A stretch of DNA of 64,000 bases from CADEDH01 sp965216205 (GCA_965216205.1 OZ244139.1:930001-994000), one strand, 5' to 3'. Positions 40,614 through 49,460 are shown, numbered from the stretch's first letter. Numbers and translations: made by a program. The notes: generated by a model not told the origin, from the sequence alone.

Positions 40614-42196
40614 CGGTCGAGGTCGAGAAGGCGACGCGATTCAGGCCGGAGGACATCCGGGGAACGGGGAGGGCCCGGTCCGAGCACCTGGTCCTCCACG
40701 TCGTGGGGCTGGCGGTCGCGGTGTGCGGTATCGGCATCCTGGTCGGCGCCGCCGTCGATCGCATCGACGGCGGTCCCGACGTTCGGGCGCTGTTCGTCAC
40801 CGGTGTCGTGGCGACCGTCGTCGGACTGGTCTTGTGGCGACTCACCGTCGTCCCGACCCGCATCGCCCGGTTGGACGTGTTCGTCACGGTCACCATGTCG
40901 TGGGTCGCCATCGCTGTCGTCGGTGCGGTTCCCTATCTGGTCACCGGCACGGTGACCAGCGTGATCGACGCCCTCTTCGAGTCGGTGTCGGGGTTCACGA
41001 CCACCGGGTCGACCGTGCTGCGTCCGATCGAGGACGCGTCGGCCGGTGTCCTCTTCTTCCGGGCGATCTCCCAGTGGCTTGGCGGCATGGGCGTGATCGT
41101 GCTCGTGGTGGCCGTGCTGCCCACGGTCGGCGTGGGCGGGATGGATCTGCTGGAGGCGGAGGCGCCAGGGCCCACGGGCGAGCGCCTCACCCCGCGGGTG
41201 GCCCAGACCGCTCGCCGGTTGTGGGGGGTGTACGTGGGGGTCACGGTCCTGTTGGTGGTGGCCTACTTCGCGGCGGGGATGTCCCTGTACGACGCATTCG
41301 CCCACAGCCTCACCACGGTGTCCACCGGGGGATTCTCCCCCCACACGGCGTCGATGGCCTACTTCGAGTCGGCCCTGATCGAGTGGATCGCGATCGTCGG
41401 GATGTTCGTCGCAGGCTCGAGCTTCACCCTGCTCTACAAGCTGCTTCGACGGAACCCCACGCCGCTGCTCCGCTCGGCCGAGTTCCGGTTGTACGTGCTC
41501 CTCGTCATCACCGCCACCGTCGTCGTGCTGATCGTCTCCGACGGTGTGCCCCGCGACGCCACCGGGCTGCGTCAAGCGCTGTTCACCGTGCTGGCGATCG
41601 TGACCACCACCGGATTCGGCCTCGTCGACTTCGGGAGCTGGGCCCAGGCGGCACAGGCGATGCTCCTGATCCTCATGCCCGTCGGGGCGATGGCCGGATC
41701 GACCGCCGGCGGGGTGAAGATGATCCGGGTGCTGGCCGTGGCCAGCGTCGCCCACCGGGAATCGCTGCGCCAGCTCCATCCGCGGATGATCCGGCCCGTA
41801 CGCATCGGTGATGGTGTGCTCGACGATCAGCTCGCCAACAAGGTCCTCGGCTTCCTCGTCCTGGCGTTGGCCGCGTTCGGTGGCGCTGGCCTGCTGATCG
41901 CGCTGTCGGGAGCCGACATGATCACCGCGTTCTCCGCCGCCGCCACGTTGTTCGGCAACGTGGGACCGGGCCTCGGCGATGTCGGACCGACGGGCGACTT
42001 CCTCAACATCTCGCCGTTCGCCCGCCTGGTCGGGATCGGCGCGATGCTGCTGGGCCGGCTCGAGATCTATCCGATCCTGCTGGCCCTCGTCGCCCTGCCG
42101 CTCCACCGGCCCCGCTACTGGTATCGCCGTCTCGTCCGAAACACGAGACCAATCGAGCAGGACTCGCGCTGGGAGGCGGACTCGGGGACGGACTGA
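40610..42196 (+). CDS. trkH: Trk potassium transporter membrane subunit TrkH
   Basis: A 528-residue membrane protein of the Trk/Ktr/HKT superfamily. Selectivity-filter loops are visible: ESVSGFTTTGSTVLRP, SLTTVSTGGFSPHTASM, VTTTGFGLVDFGSWAQ and ATLFGNVGPGLGDVGPTG. It has SQWLGGMGVIVLVVAVLP and GSTAGGVKMIRV, both hallmark TrkH blocks, and about 10 membrane spans. It imports K+ with TrkA bound on the cytoplasmic side. The ATG overlaps the trkA stop. Confidence 0.95.
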   Translation: MTVEVEKATRFRPEDIRGTGRARSEHLVLHVVGLAVAVCGIGILVGAAVDRIDGGPDVRALFVTGVVATVVGLVLWRLTVVPTRIARLDVFVTVTMSWVAIAVVGAVPYLVTGTVTSVIDALFESVSGFTTTGSTVLRPIEDASAGVLFFRAISQWLGGMGVIVLVVAVLPTVGVGGMDLLEAEAPGPTGERLTPRVAQTARRLWGVYVGVTVLLVVAYFAAGMSLYDAFAHSLTTVSTGGFSPHTASMAYFESALIEWIAIVGMFVAGSSFTLLYKLLRRNPTPLLRSAEFRLYVLLVITATVVVLIVSDGVPRDATGLRQALFTVLAIVTTTGFGLVDFGSWAQAAQAMLLILMPVGAMAGSTAGGVKMIRVLAVASVAHRESLRQLHPRMIRPVRIGDGVLDDQLANKVLGFLVLALAAFGGAGLLIALSGADMITAFSAAATLFGNVGPGLGDVGPTGDFLNISPFARLVGIGAMLLGRLEIYPILLALVALPLHRPRYWYRRLVRNTRPIEQDSRWEADSGTD

Positions 42197-42241
42197 GGGT
42201 TCGCCCGGCGCCTGGCCACCGACAACTGACCGACAGGCTCA

Positions 42242-42257
42242 CCTCCATCGGTGGAGG
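42242..42257 (+). terminator. Small hairpin downstream of trkH
   Basis: CCTCCA-TCGG-TGGAGG, a 6-bp stem with a 4-nt loop, 45 bp after the trkH stop and 50 bp before the next promoter. It is weak, with no T-tract. Confidence 0.35.
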
Positions 42258-42306
42258 GCTCGACGGTGGGAGCGGACTGGCGATGGCCGAATCGCGGGCC
42301 GGCGGG

Positions 42307-42312
42307 TAGGTT
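42307..42312 (+). promoter_or_regulatory. -10 element (TAGGTT) of the aldolase gene
   Basis: TAGGTT lies 6 nt before GTG 42319; leaderless-type. Confidence 0.5.
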
Positions 42313-42318
42313 CGCACC

Positions 42319-43122
42319 GTGACCAACGCAGAATCAGGCAACCCACTCAAGACGGCGTGGCAGGCGGACGAGTCGACGCTCGGCCTGTGGATCTCGACGG
42401 GCAACGCGTCGACCGCGGAGATCCTCGGCGATGTCGATTTCGACTACATCAACATCGACTTCCAGCACGGTCTGATCGACTACACCGATGCGGTGCCGGT
42501 GATGCAGGCGCTCGTCCAGACCGATGCCGTGGTGACGTGTCGGGTGCCGTGGAACGAGCCGGGCATCATCGGCAAGGTCCTCGACGCCGGAGCGATGGGG
42601 GTCATCATCCCGATGGTGAACACCGTGGCCGAAGCGGAGGCCGCCGTGCGCGCGTGCCGCTACGCCCCCCAGGGGGCACGCAGCTTCGGCCCGATCCGGG
42701 CAGCCCGGCTGTTCGGCGCCGACTACGCCGCCAGGGCCAATGACGAGATCGTGTGCATCCCGATGATCGAGACCGCCGAGGCGATCGGCAACCTCGACGC
42801 GATCCTCGACGTCCCCGGGATCGACGCGGTGTACATCGGCCCGGCCGATCTGAGCATCAGCCTCGGCCTGCCCCCGGGCACCGACAATGACGACCCGTCC
42901 TTCGACGACGCGCTCACCAAGGTGCTCGATGGCTGCAGGGCCCGGGGCATCGCCGCCGGTATCCACTCCGATCCGCGGGTGGCGCCGAAGCGTCTGGAGC
43001 AGGGCTTCAAGATGGTGACCGTCACCTCCGACACCCAGGCGGCAGCAGCCGGCGCCCGCGCCGCGCTGAAGACCGTCCGGGGCGCAGCCAAGGGCGGCGA
43101 CTCCGGATCGTCGATGTACTGA
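42319..43122 (+). CDS. HpcH/HpaI-family class II aldolase
   Basis: A 267-residue TIM-barrel protein of the HpcH/HpaI aldolase/citrate-lyase group. Motifs: DYINIDFQHGLIDY with the catalytic histidine, VTCRVPWNEPGIIGKVLDAGAMGVIIPMV, IPMIETAEAIGNLDAI with the metal-binding glutamate, and AVYIGPADLSISLGLP with the metal aspartate. Family enzymes cleave 4-hydroxy-2-oxo acids or 2-keto-3-deoxy sugar acids to pyruvate plus an aldehyde; the exact substrate is open. It stands alone and is convergent with the uracil-DNA glycosylase gene across a large inverted repeat. Confidence 0.9.
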   Translation: MTNAESGNPLKTAWQADESTLGLWISTGNASTAEILGDVDFDYINIDFQHGLIDYTDAVPVMQALVQTDAVVTCRVPWNEPGIIGKVLDAGAMGVIIPMVNTVAEAEAAVRACRYAPQGARSFGPIRAARLFGADYAARANDEIVCIPMIETAEAIGNLDAILDVPGIDAVYIGPADLSISLGLPPGTDNDDPSFDDALTKVLDGCRARGIAAGIHSDPRVAPKRLEQGFKMVTVTSDTQAAAAGARAALKTVRGAAKGGDSGSSMY

Positions 43123-43136
43123 GCCCGCCCCAACGG

Positions 43137-43208
43137 CGCACACCGGTGCCAGACACATCGTGCGCAGTGGCGCCGACCCCCGCACGATGTGTCTGGCACC
43201 GGTGTGCG
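43137..43208. repeat. Perfect 28-bp inverted repeat (REP-like / bidirectional terminator)
   Basis: Arms 43137-43164 and 43181-43208 are exact reverse complements (CGCACACCGGTGCCAGACAC onward) around a 16-nt spacer. It lies between the convergent aldolase and uracil-DNA glycosylase genes, 14 bp after one stop and 4 bp before the other. It would form a very stable hairpin on both transcripts. The GGTGCCAGACAC core resembles palindromic repetitive elements found between genes in many bacteria (from general knowledge; copy number here is unknown). Confidence 0.85.
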
Positions 43209-43212
43209 GGTG

Positions 43213-43884
43213 TCAGGTCAGTGGCGGGACGCGCCAGTCGACCGGTTCGCGGCCGGCGGCCACCAGGGCCTCGTTCGCTCGGGAGAACGGCTTCGAGCCG
43301 AAGAACCCGCGGTGGGCCGACAGCGGTGAGGGATGGGCCGACTCGATCACCACGTGCCGGCTCAGGTCGACGAGCTGCTTCTTCCGCCGAGCCGACGCCC
43401 CCCACAGGATGAACACCACGGTCTCCGGCTTGGCGTTGACCGCCCGGATCACCTCGTCGGTGAAGGTCTCCCAGCCCTTCTTCTGATGCGACGCAGCCTG
43501 GTGGGCGCGGACGGTCAGCGTGGCGTTGAGGAGCAGCACGCCCTGCTCGGCCCAATGGGTGAGGGAGCCATGGCCTGGTGGCGGCGCGCCGACATCGGCC
43601 TCGAGCTCGGTGAAGATGTTCTCCAGCGACGGTGGCGGCGGCACCGGCGGCCGGACCGAGAAGCACAGGCCGTGGGCCTGCCCCGGGCCGTGGTAAGGAT
43701 CCTGGCCGAGGATCAGGACCTTCACCTCGGCGAAGGGCGTGAGATGGAGCGCGGCGAACACCTCGTCGTGTGGCGGGTAGACCTCGTGGCGGCTGCGCTC
43801 GGCTGCGACGAACTGCTGGAGCTCGGGCCAGTACGGCTTCTCGAACTCGGCCCGCAAGATCGGGTTCCAGTCAGTTTTTGGCAT
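43213..43884 (-). CDS. ung: Uracil-DNA glycosylase (family 1)
   Basis: A 223-residue base-excision repair enzyme. The water-activating loop GQDPYHGPGQAHGLCFSV is intact, as are LLLNATLTVRAHQAASHQKKGWETFT and the minor-groove HPSPLSAHRGFFGSKPFSRAN. Length is standard for Ung. ATG 43884 follows TAGGAT by 6 nt (leaderless-type). It removes uracil from DNA, a significant task in a high-GC genome prone to cytosine deamination. Confidence 0.97.
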   Translation of the reverse strand: MPKTDWNPILRAEFEKPYWPELQQFVAAERSRHEVYPPHDEVFAALHLTPFAEVKVLILGQDPYHGPGQAHGLCFSVRPPVPPPPSLENIFTELEADVGAPPPGHGSLTHWAEQGVLLLNATLTVRAHQAASHQKKGWETFTDEVIRAVNAKPETVVFILWGASARRKKQLVDLSRHVVIESAHPSPLSAHRGFFGSKPFSRANEALVAAGREPVDWRVPPLT

Positions 43885-43890
43885 CGGATG

Positions 43891-43896
43891 ATCCTA
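43891..43896 (-). promoter_or_regulatory. -10 element (TAGGAT) of ung
   Basis: Minus-strand TAGGAT, 6 nt before ATG 43884; no ribosome-binding site. Confidence 0.55.
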
Positions 43897-43980
43897 CGCT
43901 CAGGGGGTGCGTTCGTCGTACGTGTCCATCGTTGTCAGTCCCATGCGCCTGGGGGCAGAGCGCCACGACCGACCCGATTC

Positions 43981-45321
43981 ATGATCGTCCGCGCCCTCAC
44001 GGCGGCGATCGTCTCGCTGCTGATCGCCGCCTCCTGCGGTCAGCCCGCATCGACCGACGATGACGCTGCGGCGGCGCCCGAGTCGACGGCCGGGACGGTA
44101 GCGGCCGATCCATCGGACGCGGACACGGATGGTTCGACGGTCTCCGGGGGCGAGGGGACCGCCACCGAGGTCGCGGCCGCACAGGCCCGCGACCTCGAAG
44201 CGCTGCTGGCCACCCTCACCCTGGAGCAGAAGGTCGGGCAGCTGTTCATGGCCGTGGTGGCCGGAAGCGACGCCGCCACCGTGAGCACCTCCGAGGGTGA
44301 CGTCAACGAACGCGACTTCGGGTACCGGGCGCCGATCGACATCGTCTCGGCGTACCACCTCGGCGGCGTGATGTACCTCGGCCCGAACATCGTCACCGCC
44401 GACCAGCTCGGCTCGATGTCGACCGACCTGCAGCAGGCCGCCCGCGGCGACACCGGCATCGGCCTCCTCATCGCCGTGGATCAGGAGGGCGGGCGGGTGA
44501 ACCGCATCACCGACGGCGTCACGGTGTTCCCCCCGGCGGCGCTCCTCGCCGGCGACGACGCAGCCGTGCTCGAGGCCGGGTACCTCACGGGACGCCAGGT
44601 GTACGGGCAGGGCATCAACGTGGTCCTGGCTCCCGTCGCCGACCTCACCGACCCGAACGCCAGCGGTGCGATCGGGAACCGGTCCTACGGCACGGACCCC
44701 GTCGAGGTCGCGGCGATGGTCCGGGCCGCGGTGGGAGGCCTCCAGCGGTCGGGCGTGGCCGCCGCGGTCAAGCACTGGCCGGGTCACGGCTCCACCGAGA
44801 TCGACAGCCACTTCAACCTCCCCATCCTCGACATGTCCGAGGAGGACTGGCTCGGCCGCGATCGCGTCCCGTTCGAGGCTGCGGTCGACGAGGGGGTCGC
44901 CATCGTCATGGTCGGCCACCTCGTGCTCCCCGCCGTCGATCCCGACGGGCTTCCCGCCACCATCTCGCCCGCCCTCATCCGCGACCAGCTCCGGACCGAG
45001 CTCGGCTTCGACGGCGTGGTCATGACCGACTCGCTCGTCATGCAGGCTGTCGACAATCTCGACCCCGCCGACCTGGCCGTCCAGTCGATCGCCGCCGGTG
45101 CCGACATCATGCTCCAGCCCGAGGACCTCCCGGCGGCCTACGCAGCGCTCGTCGACGCCGTCGCCACCGGCGCGCTGGCGGAGGGCCAGCTCGACGAGGC
45201 GGTGCTGCGCGTCCTCCGGCTGAAGGATCAGCTCGGGTTGCTCCCCCCGGTCGAGGAGACCGACGGCTCCGGCGCCGACGACGCCGGCCGGGCCGACGGC
45301 GGTGACGACGGGACGTCCTGA
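43981..45321 (+). CDS. Lipoprotein glycoside hydrolase family 3 (beta-N-acetylhexosaminidase-like)
   Basis: A 446-residue exported enzyme. Signal peptide MIVRALTAAIVSLLIAASC ends in a lipobox cysteine (residue 19), followed by an acidic linker. GH3 motifs in order: LTLEQKVGQLFMAVV, GIGLLIAVDQEGGRVNRI, VAAAVKHWPGHGSTEIDSHF with the His general acid/base region of NagZ, and GFDGVVMTDSLVMQA with the nucleophile aspartate. NagZ-type enzymes remove N-acetylglucosamine from cell-wall muropeptides; an extracytoplasmic lipoprotein form is common in actinobacteria. The C-terminal tail is acidic, and its coding region overlaps the convergent MFS gene by 94 bp. Confidence 0.91.
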   Translation: MIVRALTAAIVSLLIAASCGQPASTDDDAAAAPESTAGTVAADPSDADTDGSTVSGGEGTATEVAAAQARDLEALLATLTLEQKVGQLFMAVVAGSDAATVSTSEGDVNERDFGYRAPIDIVSAYHLGGVMYLGPNIVTADQLGSMSTDLQQAARGDTGIGLLIAVDQEGGRVNRITDGVTVFPPAALLAGDDAAVLEAGYLTGRQVYGQGINVVLAPVADLTDPNASGAIGNRSYGTDPVEVAAMVRAAVGGLQRSGVAAAVKHWPGHGSTEIDSHFNLPILDMSEEDWLGRDRVPFEAAVDEGVAIVMVGHLVLPAVDPDGLPATISPALIRDQLRTELGFDGVVMTDSLVMQAVDNLDPADLAVQSIAAGADIMLQPEDLPAAYAALVDAVATGALAEGQLDEAVLRVLRLKDQLGLLPPVEETDGSGADDAGRADGGDDGTS

Positions 45322-46829
45322 TCGTCCCGCGGCTTGGGCGGTCCGAGGAGGGTGAGCCCCAGCCCGACCAGGCCGAGCACTGCGACGATCCGGAACGACC
45401 ACCGCCAGCCGGCGAGGAACGCATCGCCGGCCCCGGCGGATCCGGCGATCTCGCCCAACGGCACGTCGAAGCCGCGGCTCGCCATCACGCCGACCACGAC
45501 GGCTGCCGCCACCGCCTGACCCACCACACTGCCCATGTTCCGGATGAGGTTGGTCAGCGCCCCGACCACCCCGTGTTGCCGGGCGGCGACCGCGCCCATG
45601 ATCGAGCTGTTGTTCGGAACGTTCCACGTCCCCAACGAGAAACCGATGGCGAACATCATCGGCATGATCACCGTCAGCGGCGTCGACCGGTCGAACATGG
45701 AGAAGCCGATCGCCATCGCCACGAGCAACGTGAACCCGGCGGCGCTGAGCCCACGGCTCCCGACCCGGTCGGACAGGCGGCCCGAGAACTGGGCTGCCGT
45801 CCCCATGCCGGCCGAGTTGAGGAACAGCACACCGGCGGCCTCCGCCGCACTCATCGAACGGAGGCTGATGAGCAGCACCGGGGTGAGGAAAAAGACCACC
45901 GTTGCGCCCATGAACCCGGCGAATCGGGCACCGACGGCGAGGCTGAAGGTGCGGTTGGTGAACAGCGAGAGGTCGAGCATGGGCTCGCCCGCTCGCCGCT
46001 CCCACCGGATCCACAGCCCGAAGAGGAGGATGACCGCCCCGCCGCCGGCGAGGATCGGAAGCGACAGCCAGGGCAGAGCCTGCGGGTTGTTGAGGGTGAG
46101 GACGAGCACCGTGACCGTCGCCGCCGACAGGGCGGCACCGGGCCAGTCGAAGCGGGGTCGGACGGCTCGGTCGTCGGCATCACCCGATTCCACGAGATCC
46201 GGGTCGAGGACGAGCCAGGCGGCGATGAACGCGATCGTGATCGGGATCAGCAACAGCAGGAAGAGCGCCTCCCATGGCAGGACCTGCAGGATGAGCCCAC
46301 CGACGATCGGACCCGACGCCCCGCCGATGGCGACCGCCGTGGTCTGGGCCCCGATCGCCTTGCCCCGCTCCGCCTCCGGGAACACCGCGACCACCATCGA
46401 GGTTCCCACCGACTGGCCCATCGCGTTCCCGACCGACATGAGGACCCGGGCCGCGATGAGGAGCCCGAAGGTGGGAGCGAGCGCCACCGCGAGGGCTCCT
46501 GTGCCGAACAGCGACAGGCCGATCAGGTGGATCCGACGCCGTCCGACCATGTCGGCCACCCGGCCCATCGGCAGCATCAGGGAGCTGATCGTGAGGGACT
46601 GGGCGATCACCACCCACGAGACGACCCGGAGCGTGATGCCGAAGTCGTCGGCGATCGACGGCAGGGCCACGAACACCATGCTCATCGCCGCGACGTTCGT
46701 GACGAACGCGACACCGATCGCGGCAAACGACCGCCACTTCGACCGGTGGCGCCGATCGTCGGCCACCTGTCGTGTCGATCGCAGGGTTCGGTCGGGCGAC
46801 GTTCCCGGATCGGCCGCTCGGTTGGTCAC
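45228..46829 (-). CDS. MFS multidrug exporter (DHA2/EmrB-QacA type)
   Basis: A 533-residue transporter with about 14 membrane helices. MFS motifs: LMLPMGRVADMVGRRRIHLIG (motif A), a central loop with DPDLVESGDADDRAVRP, and a motif C-like GGASGPIVGGLILQ. Length and helix number indicate the DHA2 drug:H+ antiporter family. GTG 46829 follows TAGCTT by 6 nt (leaderless-type). The polar C-terminal tail (about 30 residues) is encoded opposite the GH3 gene end. Substrate unknown. Confidence 0.92.
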   Translation of the reverse strand: MTNRAADPGTSPDRTLRSTRQVADDRRHRSKWRSFAAIGVAFVTNVAAMSMVFVALPSIADDFGITLRVVSWVVIAQSLTISSLMLPMGRVADMVGRRRIHLIGLSLFGTGALAVALAPTFGLLIAARVLMSVGNAMGQSVGTSMVVAVFPEAERGKAIGAQTTAVAIGGASGPIVGGLILQVLPWEALFLLLLIPITIAFIAAWLVLDPDLVESGDADDRAVRPRFDWPGAALSAATVTVLVLTLNNPQALPWLSLPILAGGGAVILLFGLWIRWERRAGEPMLDLSLFTNRTFSLAVGARFAGFMGATVVFFLTPVLLISLRSMSAAEAAGVLFLNSAGMGTAAQFSGRLSDRVGSRGLSAAGFTLLVAMAIGFSMFDRSTPLTVIMPMMFAIGFSLGTWNVPNNSSIMGAVAARQHGVVGALTNLIRNMGSVVGQAVAAAVVVGVMASRGFDVPLGEIAGSAGAGDAFLAGWRWSFRIVAVLGLVGLGLTLLGPPKPRDDQDVPSSPPSARPASSAPEPSVSSTGGSNPS

Positions 46830-46835
46830 CCACTG

Positions 46836-46841
46836 AAGCTA
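46836..46841 (-). promoter_or_regulatory. -10 element (TAGCTT) of the MFS gene
   Basis: Minus-strand TAGCTT, 6 nt before GTG 46829. Confidence 0.5.
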
Positions 46842-46875
46842 GCCCGCCCCAGAGGGGAGGACCCAGGGCGGGCGG

Positions 46876-47337
46876 TCAGCCGAACGGCGCCGGTATCGCC
46901 CCGGTCATCAGCCGCACGACCCAGATCGCCAACAACGCCATCGCGTTCGCGGTGAGCAGGTGGGTCTGCCATCGCTCGAGGAGGTACCTCGACCGCCGCC
47001 GGTCGACGACCGACCACGCGCCGACGGCCACGATCTGGGCGATCGCCAACAGGAGATACGGGTGCTGGCGCCAACTCGCAGCCACACCACCTCGCAGGAG
47101 CGCCCCCGTCGCTCTGGTCAGACCACAGCCGGGGCAGTAGCCGCCGGTGCATCGACGGAACGGGCACAGCACGATGCCGTCGCCGTCCTGCGATGCGGTC
47201 AGGCCGAGCGCGGCGACAGCGCCGAGCCCGGCCAGGGCGTGAAGCCGGCGGTCGACCGTCGTAGCGCGGGTCAACATGCCGGCGATCGTGCCGGTACGGC
47301 GCGCTCCGGCAGGGGCGTGGGGTGCGCCGACCGTCAT
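46876..47337 (-). CDS. DUF2752 membrane protein
   Basis: A 153-residue protein with the DUF2752 signature CPFRRCTGGYCPGCGLTRATGALLRGG, a four-cysteine block after the first membrane helix, then PYLLLAIAQIVAVGAWSVV and further hydrophobic segments. The function of this family is not known. ATG 47337 overlaps the stop of the DUF4190 gene (ATGA). DUF2752 and DUF4190 genes often occur together, supporting one operon. Confidence 0.88.
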   Translation of the reverse strand: MTVGAPHAPAGARRTGTIAGMLTRATTVDRRLHALAGLGAVAALGLTASQDGDGIVLCPFRRCTGGYCPGCGLTRATGALLRGGVAASWRQHPYLLLAIAQIVAVGAWSVVDRRRSRYLLERWQTHLLTANAMALLAIWVVRLMTGAIPAPFG

Positions 47338-47948
47338 GGTGACGCCGCCACCGACAGGGCGACCGCACCGATGTAGAGCACGATGAAACCGGCCCAGATG
47401 ACGGTGCCGATGATGCCGACCACGAAGCCTGCCTGGGCGGTGCCCTGCTGCGCAGGGTCGACCTCGCCCCGCCGGATCGCGTTCACCTCGGACCGGCCCA
47501 TCAGCATCCCGACGATCGACAACGGGCCGCAGCAGAGCAACCCGACGATCGACAGGACCAAGGCGGTGGTGGCTTGACTCGACTTCGGATACGGCGACAC
47601 CCCGTACTGCGGCCAGCCGTGGCCCCCGGGGCCGTACGGCTGCTGACCGTACGGTTGTTGGCCGTACTGTGGCGCCGAACCTTGGTGGGGCTGACCGTAC
47701 GGGGGTTGACCGTACGGCGGTTGATCGAACGGGGGTTGACCGTAGGGGTCGTGGCCCTGGCCGGCCGGCGAGCCGTACTGCGGCTGACCGTGGGGGTCGT
47801 GGGGGGACGGGTCGCCGGGGTCGCCCCATGGCGAGGGCTGCGGGGGGACGCCCTGGGGCGACTGGCTCCAATCGGGGTACGACGGGTAGCCGGCGTGTTC
47901 GTCGCCGCTTCCCGGCTCCGGATTCGATGGCGGAGTGAAGTCGCTCAT
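47334..47948 (-). CDS. DUF4190 membrane protein with Pro/Gln/Tyr-rich N-terminus
   Basis: A 204-residue protein. About 125 residues of low complexity are rich in Pro, Gly, Gln and Tyr, with repeated YGQPPYGQP and YGQQPYG. The DUF4190 region has two helices: ALVLSIVGLLCCGPLSIVGMLMGRSEVNAIRRGEVDP and GFVVGIIGTVIWAGFIVLYIGAVALSV. The cytoplasmic repeat tail resembles those on many actinobacterial division or secretion proteins and may drive weak self-association (inference). Coupled to the DUF2752 gene. Confidence 0.85.
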   Translation of the reverse strand: MSDFTPPSNPEPGSGDEHAGYPSYPDWSQSPQGVPPQPSPWGDPGDPSPHDPHGQPQYGSPAGQGHDPYGQPPFDQPPYGQPPYGQPHQGSAPQYGQQPYGQQPYGPGGHGWPQYGVSPYPKSSQATTALVLSIVGLLCCGPLSIVGMLMGRSEVNAIRRGEVDPAQQGTAQAGFVVGIIGTVIWAGFIVLYIGAVALSVAASP

Positions 47949-47988
47949 TGCAGCCCCTGCACCGCCTGAGCGTAGCTCGGGGCCAGGG

Positions 47989-48798
47989 TCACGGGGCCGC
48001 GGGCTCGAGGAGCTTCCGTCGAAGCCGGTCGGCAGCGTCGGGGAGACCACAGGGGCCGGCCAGGTAGTCGACGGTGGACCCGTGGGTGTCGTCGATCCAC
48101 TGCATCGCCCGTAGGAGCGCCGGTCCCGGCGCGGAGAGGGCGGGCCGGAACCGCTCGACATCGAGGCCGCGCGCAGCGAAGACGGGCCGCAGGTCGCTCA
48201 TGCGTCGTTCCGCCCGGTACTCGTTCGAGAGCGTGAAGTCTCGCAGCACGTCGGCGTCGTCGACGCCCAGCGTTCGCAACACCAGCATCGCCAGGAGTCC
48301 CGTGCGGTCCTTGCCGGCGGTGCAGTGGAACAGGGCCGGCGCCTCGCCCGTGACGGCTTCGATCGCCGCGCCGAACTCGGCGGCGTGGTCGATGAGGAAC
48401 GTCACGTAGCTCTCACCGACGTCGTCGTCGGTGATGTCGTCGAAGTCGCCGTCGAGCGCACGTTCGATGAACGACCGTTGGTCCGCCAGATCGCCACCCA
48501 TCGGGATCGACAGGTGGTCTGCCACGCCGGGCCACAGTTGCGAGGGATGCTCGGCCGCCTCCCGCTCGTAGCGCAGGTCGACGACGGTGGCGATGCCCAG
48601 CCGCTCGAGCACACGGTGGTCGGCGGGGCTCAGATCGCTCAGCCGGTCCGACCGGTACAGTCGGGCTCGTACCACGACCTGATCGCCGGACGCCGTTGGC
48701 CAACCGCCCAGGTCCCGGAGATTGAGCGTTCCCTCGAGCGCGATCAGGGAGCCGGGCGGAGGGGCGGTTGCACCGTCAGCCGGCCCTGGCTGGGTCAC
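47989..48798 (-). CDS. Tyrosine-specific protein phosphatase (PtpB/DSP-like)
   Basis: A 269-residue phosphatase with the P-loop HCTAGKDRTGLLAMLVL (catalytic Cys in CX5R) near residue 160, preceded by NLRDLGGWPTASGDQVVVRARLYRSDRLSDL, the N-terminal block of the Y_phosphatase3/PtpB family. PtpB-type enzymes dephosphorylate phosphotyrosine and sometimes phosphoinositides. GTG 48798 lies 7 bp after the stop of the upstream small protein, suggesting one transcript. Confidence 0.92.
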   Translation of the reverse strand: MTQPGPADGATAPPPGSLIALEGTLNLRDLGGWPTASGDQVVVRARLYRSDRLSDLSPADHRVLERLGIATVVDLRYEREAAEHPSQLWPGVADHLSIPMGGDLADQRSFIERALDGDFDDITDDDVGESYVTFLIDHAAEFGAAIEAVTGEAPALFHCTAGKDRTGLLAMLVLRTLGVDDADVLRDFTLSNEYRAERRMSDLRPVFAARGLDVERFRPALSAPGPALLRAMQWIDDTHGSTVDYLAGPCGLPDAADRLRRKLLEPAAP

Positions 48799-48805
48799 GC
48801 TGCTG

Positions 48806-49387
48806 CTACGGGGCGACCGTGGTCGACGATGACGTCGAGGTGGTCGACGAGGTCTCGCCGTTCGTTATCGGCGGTGCCTCGGTGGTCGACGTGGTCGATG
48901 CGTCCGGATCCGTGGTCGACGTGGCCGTGGCGCTCGTCGTGGTCTCGGCCGGGGCGGTGGTGGCCGGCCCTTCGGGATGGGGCGCCGACGACCCCGCAGC
49001 GGTGGTGGGCGACGACGCGATCGGCGTTCCGTTCGGATCGGTCTGACCGGCGGTCGTCCCGGCATCGCTCTGGTCGGACCCACCGGTCGACTCGGCGGCG
49101 CCGTCGCCGTCGGTCGTACCGTCGCTGGTGCTCGGCTGGGACCGGATGCCACCGAGGCCGGCGAGCTCGGCGTCGAGTGAGCGGCTGTCGGTGTCGGTGG
49201 AGGCTTCGTCGCCCGCGATCGACGCCTCGTCGTTGTCCGGCTCGATCGCAGCGAAGGTCGGCTCGTCGGATCGCAGCGCCTGGATCGCCAGTGGCGCGGC
49301 GACACCGACCGCGGTCACCGTTGACAGCGTGAGGGCGAGGAGGAATCGGGTGCGGCCGACCGAGTCCCGTCGTTGATAAAGAGCCAT
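48806..49387 (-). CDS. Membrane-anchored Ser/Thr-rich protein of unknown function
   Basis: A 193-residue protein. A short basic N-terminus, one hydrophobic helix (FLLALTLSTVTAVGVAAPLAI), an acidic stretch, and then over 100 residues of Ser/Thr/Ala/Gly/Asp low complexity to the C-terminus. No globular domain is visible. It could be a stalk or wall-spanning protein, possibly O-glycosylated, as such Thr-rich tracts often are in actinobacteria (inference). It starts 43 bp from a hairpin and is followed by the phosphatase gene. Confidence 0.7.
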   Translation of the reverse strand: MALYQRRDSVGRTRFLLALTLSTVTAVGVAAPLAIQALRSDEPTFAAIEPDNDEASIAGDEASTDTDSRSLDAELAGLGGIRSQPSTSDGTTDGDGAAESTGGSDQSDAGTTAGQTDPNGTPIASSPTTAAGSSAPHPEGPATTAPAETTTSATATSTTDPDASTTSTTEAPPITNGETSSTTSTSSSTTVAP

Positions 49388-49430
49388 GTGGAGGGTGCAG
49401 CCTGTACCTGGATCTCGATCCTGCGGGTCA

Positions 49431-49460
49431 CACCGAAACTATTACATTCGAGTTTCGGTG
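49431..49460. terminator. 10-bp perfect hairpin within a nested inverted repeat
   Basis: CACCGAAACT (49431-49440) and AGTTTCGGTG (49451-49460) flank an AT-rich 10-nt spacer. An outer pair CCTGCGG (49420-49426) / CCGCAGG (49473-49479) encloses it. It lies between the M20 peptidase stop and the next minus-strand start, so it may be a terminator or a regulator-binding dyad. Confidence 0.5.
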
